The translations under genes were made by a program, and so were the position numbers. 64,000 nt of DNA, taken from assembly GCF_037975245.1 (NCBI RefSeq), contig NC_092572.1, positions 28,939,989 to 29,003,988 on the forward strand, read 5' to 3'. A model generated the notes under the pieces. That model was given only the letters and a program-made list of their open reading frames with translations, had not been told where the DNA came from and searched no databases. Shown one piece after another: positions 15,101-30,100 of the stretch; positions within the stretch are counted from its first letter, which is position 1; each line of letters starts with the position of its first letter. The DNA comes from Apostichopus japonicus (taxonomy: Eukaryota; Echinodermata; Holothuroidea; Aspidochirotida; Stichopodidae).

Positions 15101-18100
15101 TTGTAAAATGTATGGACTTGTTAAGAAATCTGTTGTTTATCGATCAACATATAAACAAATAAAAATAATTGATATTGATATGGAAACTGCATAGGAGGGT
15201 GTCATTTTCACTGAGCTTTCAGTGCAGTCAGCTGGAAAAGTTGAAGTTTAAATTTGGCAAACACGTCATGAGACTTAAAGGTAACAAGTAATATTGTTCT
15301 AAGTTTGAGCTGTTTGAGCCTTTTTTTGCAATTCACTTACCTGTATGTAACCTTTCAAGTTTACTTCACATTATAAATGTTGTTCCTGCATTTTAGAACT
15401 GAGTAGGCATCTTTGATAAATAGGAAGGTGTTATAAACCTGTTATAGTATAGAAGACATCAAAACTGTGTGAATGTGTTGAGAATGAACTTGTCACGTAA
15501 GTTACACTTCCCTTTGTGACTTACGTGACGTCACGAAAGTCACACACTTCCGGAGTCCCTAAATTTGTTTAAGCTTGTTTTACCATTGATCAAAAGTGGT
15601 GGTATTACAGATCCACCTTTAAAGCTACCTTTACAACTGTACAGTAGCTCACTTTGCTCTCACACACACACTATATATTATTGGAGGAAAACATTCCCTT
15701 CTATTTTTGTCACATAAGTCACAGCCAGAGTGGCATTTTTAACATAATCTGTGTTACCAGTAATAAAGGAAATTTGTTAAATGGTGTTATTATATAAATT
15801 AGCAGACTGCATTTAACTGCCACATTAAAAGAAAGCTTGGACTTTCCTTTCATTTAAGGATTTTTTCTACTTTCAATTATTATATGATAATGCACCATGA
15901 ATGTGCCTACAGTCTGAGATGGATACTCATTGCTATAACCTAAGATTGAGTAATCAGAAGAAGAAAACTTTAACCGTTTATGAAAGTCTAACCTATTTAC
16001 TTTACATCATACAAGAAGAGAGACAACTTATAACCCTTTCTAATTTTGCCCATGTTGGGACCACTTGGTGTGGAATGGCCCTTTAAAGAATCTACAGCTG
16101 CAGCGATGGTAAAGTTCAGTCTATTTGTCATCTCAGAATATATTACAAAATATTGATAATACATTTCATCCTGTGGCATACAATCTTTAAACATGGGGCC
16201 TCATAGAAAACTGGTATAAGTTGTGTATGTTTAACTAATATTCAGTGTGCATAGACTATGGTAATGTGTGTTCATTTCAACATATTTAATTTCAGGCTGT
16301 CTCAGTAGCAGCATCATCCCCCTCAGACAGTTCTGTGCCATCGAAGTCAGGCAATGTTCCGCACTCACAGAAGAGATGCAAGAATAAATCTACAGCTGAA
16401 GTCAAAGATGTCCCTATGATGGTAAAGCTCATTCTATTTGTCAATTAAGACTATTTACAATATGTTGATAATTTTGTAAATAAGCTACAGCTTGCTAAAG
16501 GAGACTTGCAGTAGTCAGGTTTAGACAGAAAATTAAAGGAAATGTGCACCAATCAGACAATTATGATAAGATATATATTTTAAATGCATCTATGGTGGAC
16601 TGAATGAGTGCTCTTTAAGATAATAACGTATTTGAGTAAGTGCACCTAAGTACCACTACTGTGTGGCTATGATAGGAAATATTTTCTATGCATCTATGGT
16701 TGACTTAATGAGTGCCCTTAAAAATAATAACGTCAATGAATAAGTGCTGCCGAGGAACAAGCGACTATGAAACTGGGTTGATTTCTTGGAGGGAGAAATC
16801 TTCTTTCCTGTTATGAGCTAAAACCTGCTAAAATAACCTGAATAAAAGGGAACCTGTTTAAAAATAGAATCTGAAACCTGAAAAATACTGATAAACATCA
16901 CATACATTTTCTCAAACGTTACGTACAGTAAGAGTAAATTGAGAAATGAGTTCGTGGTTGAGAAAGTAAGCCAAATTTGTTATGTAGTATAGGTTCTTAC
17001 GAGGCAAGAAAGAAATACACTGTTAGAGCACAGAACCCTCAGCTTTTCTATGTAAAAATTGTGAAGTAATCAAGTCTATAGGTTTTATACCCAAAAAGTT
17101 GTGATTCCAAGTGAAAACATTTATAGGGTCCTAAGCACGAGTTCGAGTACATACTTTTGTATTAGCAGCTATACAACCATTGAAAGTGACCCAACATAAG
17201 TACACACCACACAGCTGAGTATGAGTACACATAACTATGGTATAAGAAGGCAGAGTATGAGTTCACATAACTATGGTAGAACAGGGCAGAGTATGAGTAC
17301 TCATAACTATGCCATAACAGGGCTGAGTATGAGTACACATAACTATGCTTGAACAGGGCTGAGTATCAGTACACATAACAATGCTAGAACAGGGCAGAGT
17401 ATGAGTACACATAGCTTTGCTAGAACAGGTATGGGTACACATAACTTCGCTAGAACAGGTATGAGTACACATTACTATGCTAGAACAGGGCTGAGTATGA
17501 TTACACATAACTAATCTAGAACAGGGCTTACTATGAGTATACATAAACTATGTTAGAACAGGTATGAGAACAAATAACTATGCTAGAACAGGGCTGAGTA
17601 TGAGTACACATAACATAGATGCTAGAACAGGGAGAATCAAATGGTGAAAGGTCTTTTGAGGTTAACAGAAGTCAAAGTATGAAAATCTTGTGAATTCACC
17701 AAAGGTCAAAACTTTCAATCTTGTATGCGGTGTTCCAGTAAATTTTCTCAATTGTAGCAACAAATGCATTCACTTTTAAGCACAATTATGGCTTCCCTTT
17801 TTACTAGTTGATATTATAATACTTTGTGTCTAAAACCTCATTTCAACATATTTATCTGCAGGACATATCAGCATCATCCCTCTCAGGCATTCCTGTACCA
17901 TCACAGTCTGCAGATGTCCCACACCCAAAGAAGAGACACTTTAGGGCCATTCCACGTCACGTAAGTCACAAATCAGAGAGACATTTGACACTTGTTTTCA
18001 TTCTCCAGTTTAGTGCAAGTCTAGAGTTAAGTCATATGCCTATCATTCCAGAACTTTGAATACCCACAATAAATGCTGTCACCACTGCAAAACGTTAATG

Positions 18101-21100
18101 CTTTCCCATTGCGAATTATAGCGCCCTCAACTTGTGTCACGTAAGTCACGCAGAGAAATGAAGAATTTCAACGTTTTGAAGGAAATCAATAAATCCTGTG
18201 AAGTATTGAGAGAAATCTGCTAAGTTGCCTATTATATCTGAAAAGGACACATTGAAGAATAACTTCAAGGTAAAATTTAATTGATATGCGTTTTATACCG
18301 GTATTCGTATGCAAATTAGCGACGTCACGTAAGTCACAAAAAAATTGTCACGTAAGTCACACGTGTGAAACTGCTCAGTTTCTTCTCACAGTTTCCAAAG
18401 ATACAAAGTAACACAGACTAAGGACATGTTTACAAGTTCATTAGAGATTGGGGGAAGGGGAGGGGTCTATTCCACATAAAAATAGAATCTAGAAGTTCAC
18501 TTGTACATAAAAAGTCCTATAGACTAGGTTTGCGAAATGTCTTAGTTTAAGTGCTACAGTAGCTAAATAGTTTCTTAATTAGGAGTAAACAAATTTTTCT
18601 AGAGTAGTTTATACAGAATATATACTTCTAATGTATTTGCATTTCTAAATTTTTGGTTATAATTTAAAGCTTTTTGGTAACATTTTAGTCACTTTGGGAA
18701 TTTGGATTAAAATAATTAATCCATATAAATCCATGTGGTAAAGGCAGAAGGTGGCAAGATGTGTATGTGGAAAACCGCATTAGATACTGAAGGATCCACT
18801 AATGTCAGTTACAGTATGTTGTACTGTACATCCATAGCTCTCTGACCTCTCATATTAAGGTAGATGACTGGGTTGTTGTAAAATATGATGATGTACTGTA
18901 CCTAGGAGAGGTTACAAATATGGTGCCTGCCACCACCACAACGTGGAAATGGCCTCTTATGGTAGATAAAATCTCCTACTAGCCCGAAAACATTATTAAA
19001 ACAAATTTTACCCCCTGAAGCACCTTGTGCAGTTCAGGGGTAGACTGCAATTCACATTTTAAGAACTTCAAGTCTCAATATGTGTTTGTTGCTGAAATTC
19101 GGAAAACAAAAATCCGAAGCAGATTCAATGTTTCTTAACTTCTAAATGCACTCTGACCAGGGGGGTTTAATGGAGAAAACCTGTCGCAGTCAAACAAAAC
19201 AAATTTATTTTCTGTTGCCCGTATGGCGCGAACGATTTACTGTAAAATCACTGCAACCGCCCATATCAGCACGTTCATTACACAAATGTAACCTACTTTA
19301 CTTATACTCTTATCGTCCACTTTTTTACCCAATTAACGGAGGAAACTCTTCAAAATACCTGTTTATTCATTGCAATGGAAGGAAATGATACAATTTTGCA
19401 AGGTACATCAGTAAGACCGACAGAAAGATACTATTCAAAAGAACGAATCTACCACAGGAGAGCCACGAAAGTGAAAGTAGTCCTAGGCATACCTGTAACC
19501 GTTGTATAAAAAACAGAGAGATTTAATTGGCGCATGATCTGTCGGCCGGGTTTGCACATTTTGATTGAATTTTGTAAAATGTATGGACTTGTTAAGAAAT
19601 CTGTTGTTTATCGATCAACATATAAACAAATAAAAATAATTGATATTGATATGGAAACTGCATAGAAGGGTGTCATTTTCACTGAGCTTTCAGTGCAGTC
19701 AGCTGGAAAAGTTGAAGTTTAAATTTGGCAAACACGTCATGAGACTTAAAGGTAACAAGTAATATTGTTCTAAGTTTGAGCTGTTTGAGCCTTTTTTTGC
19801 AATTCACTTACCTGTATGTAACCTTTCAAGTTTACTTCACATTATAAATGTTGTTCCTGCATTTTAGAACTGAGTAGGCATCTTTGATAAATAGGAAGGT
19901 GTTATAAACCTGTTATAGTATAGAAGACATCAAAACTGTGTGAATGTGTTGAGAATGAACTTGTCACGTAAGTTACACTTCCCTTTGTGACTTACGTGAC
20001 GTCACGAAAGTCACACACTTCCGGAGTCCCTAAGTTTGTTTAAGCTTGTTTTACCATTGATCAAAAGTGGTGGTATTACAGATCCACCTTTAAAGCTACC
20101 TTTACAACTGTACAGTAGCTCACTTTGCTCACACACACACACTTTATATTATTGGAGGAAAACATTCCCTTCTATTTTTGTCACGTAAGTCACAGCCAGA
20201 GTGGCATTTTTAACATAATCTGTGTTACCAGTAATAAAGGAAATTTGTTAAATGGTGTTATTATATAAATTAGCAGACTGCATTTAACTGCCACATTAAA
20301 AGAAAGCTTGGACTTTCCTTTCATTTAAGGATTTTTTCTACTTTCAATTATTATATGATAATGCACCATGAATGTGCCTACAGTCTGAGATGGATACTCA
20401 TTGCTATAACCTAAGATTGAGTAATCAGAAGAAGAAAACTTTAACCGTTTATGAAAGTCTAACCTATTTACTTTACATCATACAAGAAGAGAGACAACTT
20501 ATAACCCTTTCTAATTTTGCCCATGTTGGGACCACTTGGTGTGGAATGGCCCTTTAATGAATCTACAGCTGCAGTGATGGTAAAGTTCAGTCTATTTGTC
20601 ATCTCAGAATATATTACAAAATATTGATAAGTTTGATCTATAAATATTCTGTACACATGATGCGCAGTTTCATCATTCTGTAATAAATACATTTCATCCT
20701 GTGGCATACAATCTTTAAACATGGGGCCTCATAGAAAACTGGTATAAGTTGTGTATGTTTAACTAATATTCAGTGTGCATAGACTATGGTAATGTGTGTT
20801 CATTTCAACATATTTAATTTCAGGCTGTCTCAGTAGCAGCATCATCCCCCTCAGACAGTTCTGTGCCATCGAAGTCAGGCAATGTTCCGCACTCACAGAA
20901 GAGATGCAAGAATAAATCTACAGCTGAAGTCAAAGATGTCCCTATGATGGTAAAGCTCATTCTATTTGTCAATTAAGACTATTTACAATATGTTGATAAT
21001 TTTGTAAATAAGCTACAGCTTGCTAAAGGAGACTTGCAGTAGTCAGGTTTAGACAGAAAATTAAAGGAAATGTGCACCAATCAGACAATTATGATAAGAT

Positions 21101-24100
21101 ATATATTTTAAATGCATCTATGGTGGACTGAATGAGTGCTCTTCAAGGTAATGACGTATTAGAATAAGTGCTGCCAAGTACCAATACTATGTGCCTATGA
21201 TAGGAAATATTTTCTATGCATCTGTGGTGGACTGAATGAGTGCCCTTAAAGATAATAACGTCAATGAATAAGTGCTGCCGAGGACCAATAACAAGTGACT
21301 ATGAAACTGGGTTGATTTCTTGGCGGGAAAAACCTACTTTCCTGATATGCGCTAAAACCTGGTAAAATACCTAAATAAAACTGAACCTGTTTAAAAATAA
21401 AAACTGAAACCTGAATAAAACTGAAAATACTGATAAACATCAAAAACATTTTCTCAAACGATACATGCAGTTTAAATCGAGAAATGAGTTGGGGGTTGAG
21501 AAAGTAAGTCAAAGTTGTTATGTAGAATAGGTTCTTACGAGGCAAGAAGAAATACACTGTATGAGCACAGAACGAACAGCTTTTCCATGTAAAAATTGTG
21601 AAGTAACCAAGTCTATAGGTTTTATACCCAAAAAGTTGTGATTCCAAGTGAAAATACTTATAGGGTACTAAGCACGAGTTCAAGGCATACTTTTGTATTA
21701 GCAGCTATACAACCATTGAAAGTGACCCAACATAAGTACACACCACACCGCTGAGTATGAGTAAACATAACTATGATATAAGAAGGCAGAGTATGCGTTC
21801 ACATAACTATAGTAGAACAGGGCAGAGTATGAGTACACATAACTATGGTAGAACAGGGCTGAGTATGAGTTCACATAACTATGGTAGAACAGGGATGAGT
21901 ATGAGTTTACATAACTATGGTAGAACAGGGATGAGTATGAGTTCATATAACTATGGTAGAACAGGGATGAGTATGAGTTTCACATAAATATGCTTGAACA
22001 GGGCTGAGTATGAGTACACATAACTATGGTAGAACAGGGCTGAGAATAGGTACACATAGCTTTGCTAGAACAGGTATCGGTACACATAACTTCGCTAGAA
22101 CAGGTGTGAGTACACATTACTATGCTAGAACAGGGCTGAGTATGAGTACACATAACTATGGTAGAACAGGGCTGAGTATGATTTCATATAACTATGGTAG
22201 AACAGGGATGAGTATGAGTACACGTAACTATGGTAGAACAGGGATGAGTATGAGTACACATAACTATGGTAGAACAGGGATGAGTATGAGTACACATAAC
22301 TATGGTAGAACGGGGATGAGTATGAGTACACATAACTATGGTAGAACGGGGATGAGTATGAGTTCACATAACTATGGTAGAACGGGGATGAGTATGAGTT
22401 CACATAACTATGGTAGAACGGGGATGAGTATGAGTACACATAACTATGGTAGAACAGGTATGAGTTCACATAACTATGGTAGAACAGGGATGAGTATGAG
22501 TACACATAACTATGGTAGAACAGGGATGAGTATGAGTTCACATAACTATGGTAGAACAGGGATGAGTATGAGTACACATAATCATGGTAGAACAGGGATG
22601 AGTATGAGTACACATAACTATGGTAGAACAGGGCAGAGTATGAGTTCACATAACTATGGTATAAGAAGGCACAGTATGAGTACACATAACTATGCTAGAA
22701 CAGGGCTGAGTATGAGAACACATTACTATGGTAGAACAGGGCTGAGAATGAGTTCACATTACTTTGCTAGAACAGGTATGGGTACACATAACTACACTAG
22801 AACAGGTATGGGTACACATAACTACGCTTGAACAGCTGAATGTGATAACACACAACCAAGCCTATATTTTATTTCAACATATTTGATTGAAGGGAGTATC
22901 GACAGAAACTCTCGGAGACTGTTCTGTGCCATCAAAGTCAGGCAATGTTCCACACTCAGAGAAGAGATGCAAGAATAAATCTACAGCTGAAGTCAAAGAT
23001 GTCCCTATGATGGTAAAGCTCATTCTATTTGTCAATTAAGACTATTTACAATATGTTGATAATTTTGTAAATAAGCTACAGCATGCTAAAGGAAACTGTT
23101 GCAGTTGATGTGCCAATGTCAAGTTTAAACAGAAAATTCAAGGAAATGTGTGCCTATCAGAAGACTATGATAGGAAATATTTTAAATGCATCTATGGTGG
23201 ACTGAATGAGTGCTCTTTAAGATAATAACGTATTTGAGTAAGTGCACCTAAGTACCACTACTGTGTGGCTATGATAGGAAATATTTTCTATGCATCTATG
23301 GTTGACTTAATGAGTGCCCTTAAAAATAATAACGTCAATGAATAAGTGCTGCCGAGGAACAAGCGACTATGAAACTGGGTTGATTTCTTGGAGGGAGAAA
23401 TCTTCTTTCCTGTTATGAGCTAAAACCTGCTAAAATAACCTGAATAAAAGGGAACCTGTTTAAAAATAGAATCTGAAACCTGAAAAATACTGATAAACAT
23501 CACATACATTTTCTCAAACGTTACGTACAGTAAGAGTAAATTGAGAAATGAGTTCGGGGTTGAGAAAGTAAGCCAAATTTGTTATGTAGTATAGGTTCTT
23601 ACGAGGCAAGAAAGAAATACACTGTTAGAGCACAGAACCCTCAGCTTTTCTATGTAAAAATTGTGAAGTAATCAAGTCTATAGGTTTTATACCCAAAAAG
23701 TTGTGATTCCAAGTGAAAACATTTATAGGGTCCTAAGCACGAGTTCGAGTACATACTTTTGTATTAGCAGCTATACAACCATTGAAAGTGACCCAACATA
23801 AGTACACACCACACAGCTGAGTATGAGTACACATAACTATGGTATAAGAAGGCAGAGTATGAGTTCACATAACTATGGTAGAACAGGGCAGAGTATGAGT
23901 ACTCATAACTATGCCATAACAGGGCTGAGTATCAGTACACATAACTATGCTTGAACAGGGCTGAGTATCAGTACACATAACAATGCTAGAACAGGGCAGA
24001 GTATGAGTACACATAGCTTTGCTAGAACAGGTATGGGTACACATAACTTCGCTAGAACAGGTATGAGTACACATTACTATGCTAGAACAGGGCTGAGTAT

Positions 24101-27100
24101 GATTACACATAACTAATCTAGAACAGGGCTTACTATGAGTATACATAAACTATGTTAGAACAGGTATGAGAACAAATAACTATGCTAGAACAGGGCTGAG
24201 TATGAGTACACATAACATAGATGCTAGAACAGGGAGAATCAAATGGTGAAAGGTCTTTTGAGGTTAACAGAAGTCAAAGTATGAAAATCTTGTGAATTCA
24301 CCAAAGGTCAAAACTTTCAATCTTGTATGCGGTGTTCCAGTAAATTTTCTCAATTGTAGCAACAAATGCATTCACTTTTAAGCACAATTATGGCTTCCCT
24401 TTTTACTAGTTGATATTATAATACTTTGTGTCTAAAACCTCATTTCAACATATTTATCTGCAGGACATATCAGCATCATCCCTCTCAGGCATTCCTGTAC
24501 CATCACAGTCTGCAGATGTCCCACACCCAAAGAAGAGACACTTTAGGGCCATTCCACGTCACGTAAGTCACAAATCAGAGAGACATTTGACACTTGTTTT
24601 CATTCTCCAGTTTAGTGCAAGTCTAGAGTTAAGTCATATGCCTATCATTCCAGAACTTTGAATACCCACAATAAATGCTGTCACCACTGCAAAACGTTAA
24701 TGCTTTCCCATTGCGAATTATAGCGCCCTCAACTTGTGTCACGTAAGTCACGCAGAGAAATGAAGAATTTCAACGTTTTGAAGGAAATCAATAAATCCTG
24801 TGAAGTATTGAGAGAAATCTGCTAAGTTGCCTATTATATCTGAAAAGGACACATTGAAGAATAACTTCAAGGTAAAATTTAATTGATATGCGTTTTATAC
24901 CGGTATTCGTATGCAAATTAGCGACGTCACGTAAGTCACAAAAAAATTGTCACGTAAGTCACACGTGTGAAACTGCTCAGTTTCTTCTCACAGTTTCCAA
25001 AGATACAAAGTAACACAGACTAAGGACATGTTTACAAGTTCATTAGAGATTGGGGGAAGGGGAGGGGTCTATTCCACATAAAAATAGAATCTAGAAGTTC
25101 ACTTGTACATAAAAAGTCCTATAGACTAGGTTTGCGAAATGTCTTAGTTTAAGTGCTACAGTAGCTAAATAGTTTCTTAATTAGGAGTAAACAAATTTTT
25201 CTAGAGTAGTTTATACAGAATATATACTTCTAATGTATTTGCATTTCTAAATTTTTGGTTATAATTTAAAGCTTTTTGGTAACATTTTAGTCACTTTGGG
25301 AATTTGGATTAAAATAATTAATCCATATAAATCCATGTGGTAAAGGCAGAAGGTGGCAAGATGTGTATGTGGAAAACCGCATTAGATACTGAAGGATCCA
25401 CTAATGTCAGTTACAGTATGTTGTACTGTACATCCATAGCTCTCTGACCTCTCATATTAAGGTAGATGACTGGGTTGTTGTAAAATATGATGATGTACTG
25501 TACCTAGGAGAGGTTACAAATATGGTGCCTGCCACCACCACAACGTGGAAATGGCCTCTTATGGTAGATAAAATCTCCTACTAGCCCGAAAACATTATTA
25601 AAACAAATTTTACCCCCTGAAGCACCTTGTGCAGTTCAGGGGTAGACTGCAATTCACATTTTAAGAACTTCAAGTCTCAATATGTGTTTGTTGCTGAAAT
25701 TCGGAAAACAAAAATCCGAAGCAGATTCAATGTTTCTTAACTTCTAAATGCACTCTGACCAGGGGGGTTTAATGGAGAAAACCTGTCGCAGTCAAACAAA
25801 ACAAATTTATTTTCTGTTGCCCGTATGGCGCGAACGATTTACTGTAAAATCACTGCAACCGCCCATATCAGCACGTTCATTACACAAATGTAACCTACTT
25901 TACTTATACTCTTATCGTCCACTTTTTTACCCAATTAACGGAGGAAACTCTTCAAAATACCTGTTTATTCATTGCAATGGAAGGAAATGATACAATTTTG
26001 CAAGGTACATCAGTAAGACCGACAGAAAGATACTATTCAAAAGAACGAATCTACCACAGGAGAGCCACGAAAGTGAAAGTAGTCCTAGGCATACCTGTAA
26101 CCGTTGTATAAAAAACAGAGAGATTTAATTGGCGCATGATCTGTCGGCCGGGTTTGCACATTTTGATTGAATTTTGTAAAATGTATGGACTTGTTAAGAA
26201 ATCTGTTGTTTATCGATCAACATATAAACAAATAAAAATAATTGATATTGATATGGAAACTGCATAGAAGGGTGTCATTTTCACTGAGCTTTCAGTGCAG
26301 TCAGCTGGAAAAGTTGAAGTTTAAATTTGGCAAACACGTCATGAGACTTAAAGGTAACAAGTAATATTGTTCTAAGTTTGAGCTGTTTGAGCCTTTTTTT
26401 GCAATTCACTTACCTGTATGTAACCTTTCAAGTTTACTTCACATTATAAATGTTGTTCCTGCATTTTAGAACTGAGTAGGCATCTTTGATAAATAGGAAG
26501 GTGTTATAAACCTGTTATAGTATAGAAGACATCAAAACTGTGTGAATGTGTTGAGAATGAACTTGTCACGTAAGTTACACTTCCCTTTGTGACTTACGTG
26601 ACGTCACGAAAGTCACACACTTCCGGAGTCCCTAAGTTTGTTTAAGCTTGTTTTACCATTGATCAAAAGTGGTGGTATTACAGATCCACCTTTAAAGCTA
26701 CCTTTACAACTGTACAGTAGCTCACTTTGCTCACACACACACACTTTATATTATTGGAGGAAAACATTCCCTTCTATTTTTGTCACGTAAGTCACAGCCA
26801 GAGTGGCATTTTTAACATAATCTGTGTTACCAGTAATAAAGGAAATTTGTTAAATGGTGTTATTATATAAATTAGCAGACTGCATTTAACTGCCACATTA
26901 AAAGAAAGCTTGGACTTTCCTTTCATTTAAGGATTTTTTCTACTTTCAATTATTATATGATAATGCACCATGAATGTGCCTACAGTCTGAGATGGATACT
27001 CATTGCTATAACCTAAGATTGAGTAATCAGAAGAAGAAAACTTTAACCGTTTATGAAAGTCTAACCTATTTACTTTACATCATACAAGAAGAGAGACAAC

Positions 27101-30100
27101 TTATAACCCTTTCTAATTTTGCCCATGTTGGGACCACTTGGTGTGGAATGGCCCTTTAATGAATCTACAGCTGCAGTGATGGTAAAGTTCAGTCTATTTG
27201 TCATCTCAGAATATATTACAAAATATTGATAAGTTTGATCTATAAATATTCTGTACACATGATGCGCAGTTTCATCATTCTGTAATAAATACATTTCATC
27301 CTGTGGCATACAATCTTTAAACATGGGGCCTCATAGAAAACTGGTATAAGTTGTGTATGTTTAACTAATATTCAGTGTGCATAGACTATGGTAATGTGTG
27401 TTCATTTCAACATATTTAATTTCAGGCTGTCTCAGTAGCAGCATCATCCCCCTCAGACAGTTCTGTGCCATCGAAGTCAGGCAATGTTCCGCACTCACAG
27501 AAGAGATGCAAGAATAAATCTACAGCTGAAGTCAAAGATGTCCCTATGATGGTAAAGCTCATTCTATTTGTCAATTAAGACTATTTACAATATGTTGATA
27601 ATTTTGTAAATAAGCTACAGCTTGCTAAAGGAGACTTGCAGTAGTCAGGTTTAGACAGAAAATTAAAGGAAATGTGCACCAATCAGACAATTATGATAAG
27701 ATATATATTTTAAATGCATCTATGGTGGACTGAATGAGTGCTCTTCAAGGTAATGACGTATTAGAATAAGTGCTGCCAAGTACCAATACTATGTGCCTAT
27801 GATAGGAAATATTTTCTATGCATCTGTGGTGGACTGAATGAGTGCCCTTAAAGATAATAACGTCAATGAATAAGTGCTGCCGAGGACCAATAACAAGTGA
27901 CTATGAAACTGGGTTGATTTCTTGGCGGGAAAAACCTACTTTCCTGATATGCGCTAAAACCTGGTAAAATACCTAAATAAAACTGAACCTGTTTAAAAAT
28001 AAAAACTGAAACCTGAATAAAACTGAAAATACTGATAAACATCAAAAACATTTTCTCAAACGATACATGCAGTTTAAATCGAGAAATGAGTTGGGGGTTG
28101 AGAAAGTAAGTCAAAGTTGTTATGTAGAATAGGTTCTTACGAGGCAAGAAGAAATACACTGTATGAGCACAGAACGAACAGCTTTTCCATGTAAAAATTG
28201 TGAAGTAACCAAGTCTATAGGTTTTATACCCAAAAAGTTGTGATTCCAAGTGAAAATACTTATAGGGTACTAAGCACGAGTTCAAGGCATACTTTTGTAT
28301 TAGCAGCTATACAACCATTGAAAGTGACCCAACATAAGTACACACCACACCGCTGAGTATGAGTAAACATAACTATGATATAAGAAGGCAGAGTATGAGT
28401 TCACATAACTATAGTAGAACAGGGCAGAGTATGAGTACACATAACTATGGTAGAACAGGGCTGAGTATGAGTTCACATAACTATGGTAGAACAGGGATGA
28501 GTATGAGTTTACATAACTATGGTAGAACAGGGATGAGTATGAGTTCATATAACTATGGTAGAACAGGGATGAGTATGAGTTTCACATAAATATGCTTGAA
28601 CAGGGCTGAGTATGAGTACACATAACTATGGTAGAACAGGGCTGAGAATAAGTACACATAGCTTTACTAGAACAGGTATCGGTACACATAACTTCGCTAG
28701 AACAGGTGTGAGTACACATTACTATGCTAGAACAGGGCTGAGTATGAGTACACATAACTATGGTAGAACAGGGCTGAGTATGATTTCATATAACTATGGT
28801 AGAACAGGGATGAGTATGAGTACACGTAACTATGGTAGAACAGGGATGAGTATGAGTACACATAACTATGGTAGAACAGGGATGAGTATGAGTACACATA
28901 ACTATGGTAGAACGGGGATGAGTATGAGTACACATAACTATGGTAGAACGGGGATGAGTATGAGTTCACATAACTATGGTAGAACGGGGATGAGTATGAG
29001 TTCACATAACTATGGTAGAACGGGGATGAGTATGAGTACACATAACTATGGTAGAACAGGGATGAGTATGAGTTCACATAACTATGGTAGAACAGGGATG
29101 AGTATGAGTACACATAACTATGGTAGAACAGGGATGAGTATGAGTTCACATAACTATGGTAGAACAGGGATGAGTATGAGTACACATAATTATGGTAGAA
29201 CAGGGATGAGTATGAGTACACATAACTATGGTAGAACAGGGCAGAGTATGAGTTCACATAACTATGGTATAAGAAGGCACAGTATGAGTACACATAACTA
29301 TGCTAGAACAGGGCTGAGTATGAGAACACATTACTATGGTAGAACAGGGCTGAGAATGAGTTCACATTACTTTGCTAGAACAGGTATGGGTACACATAAC
29401 TACACTAGAACAGGTATGGGTACACATAACTACGCTTGAACAGCTGAATGTGATAACACACAACCAAGCCTATATTTTATTTCAACATATTTGATTGAAG
29501 GGAGTATCGACAGAAACTCTCGGAGACTGTTCTGTGCCATCAAAGTCAGGCAATGTTCCACACTCAGAGAAGAGATGCAAGAATAAATCTATAGCTGAAG
29601 TCAAAGATGTCCCTATGATGGTAAAGCTCATTCTATTTGTCAATTAAGACTATTTACAATATGTTGATAATTTTGTAAATAAGCTACAGCATGCTAAAGG
29701 AAACTGTTGCAGTTGATGTGCCAATGTCAAGTTTAAACAGAAAATTCAAGGAAATGTGTGCCTATCAGAAGACTATGATAGGAAATATTTTAAATGCATC
29801 TATGGTGGACTGAATGAGTGCTCTTTAAGATAATAACGTATTTGAGTAAGTGCACCTAAGTACCACTACTGTGTGGCTATGATAGGAAATATTTTCTATG
29901 CATCTATGGTTGACTTAATGAGTGCCCTTAAAAATAATAACGTCAATGAATAAGTGCTGCCGAGGAACAAGCGACTATGAAACTGGGTTGATTTCTTGGA
30001 GGGAGAAATCTTCTTTCCTGTTATGAGCTAAAACCTGCTAAAATAACCTGAATAAAAGGGAACCTGTTTAAAAATAGAATCTGAAACCTGAAAAATACTG

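Larger units (their letters stand above)
13171..17640 (+). repeat. tandem unit 1 (4,470 bp): exons A1, B1
   Basis: Unit borders are set at the recurring AATCAAATGGTGAAAGG. It contains A1, a 2.8-kb intron, B1, a 0.8-kb intron stretch and a short minisatellite. Unit 1 lacks about 55 bp near 16160 that the other units have. The intron includes two conserved small open frames (about 14675-15194) that I do not accept as genes. Confidence 0.9.
17641..24242 (+). repeat. tandem unit 2 (6,602 bp): exons A2, B2, B'2
   Basis: Like unit 1 but with an extra segment of about 2.07 kb (B2 to B'2) made of a second B-type exon, its downstream intron and a long minisatellite: a nested duplication. Confidence 0.9.

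Noticed and set aside
14675-15194. Conserved 80- and 96-residue frames in each tandem unit
   Set aside because: Conservation follows from recent duplication. The 96-residue frame has a stop in units 2 and 3 (TAC to TAA), and no family features are seen.
21261-21683. 140-residue minus-strand frame (also at 27863-28285)
   Set aside because: AT-rich sequence read in reverse, Phe/Leu/Ile-rich without motifs; disrupted in the other units.
10580-29438. Minisatellite as a CRISPR array
   Set aside because: Head-to-tail near-identical units with no unique spacers, in a eukaryotic intron.
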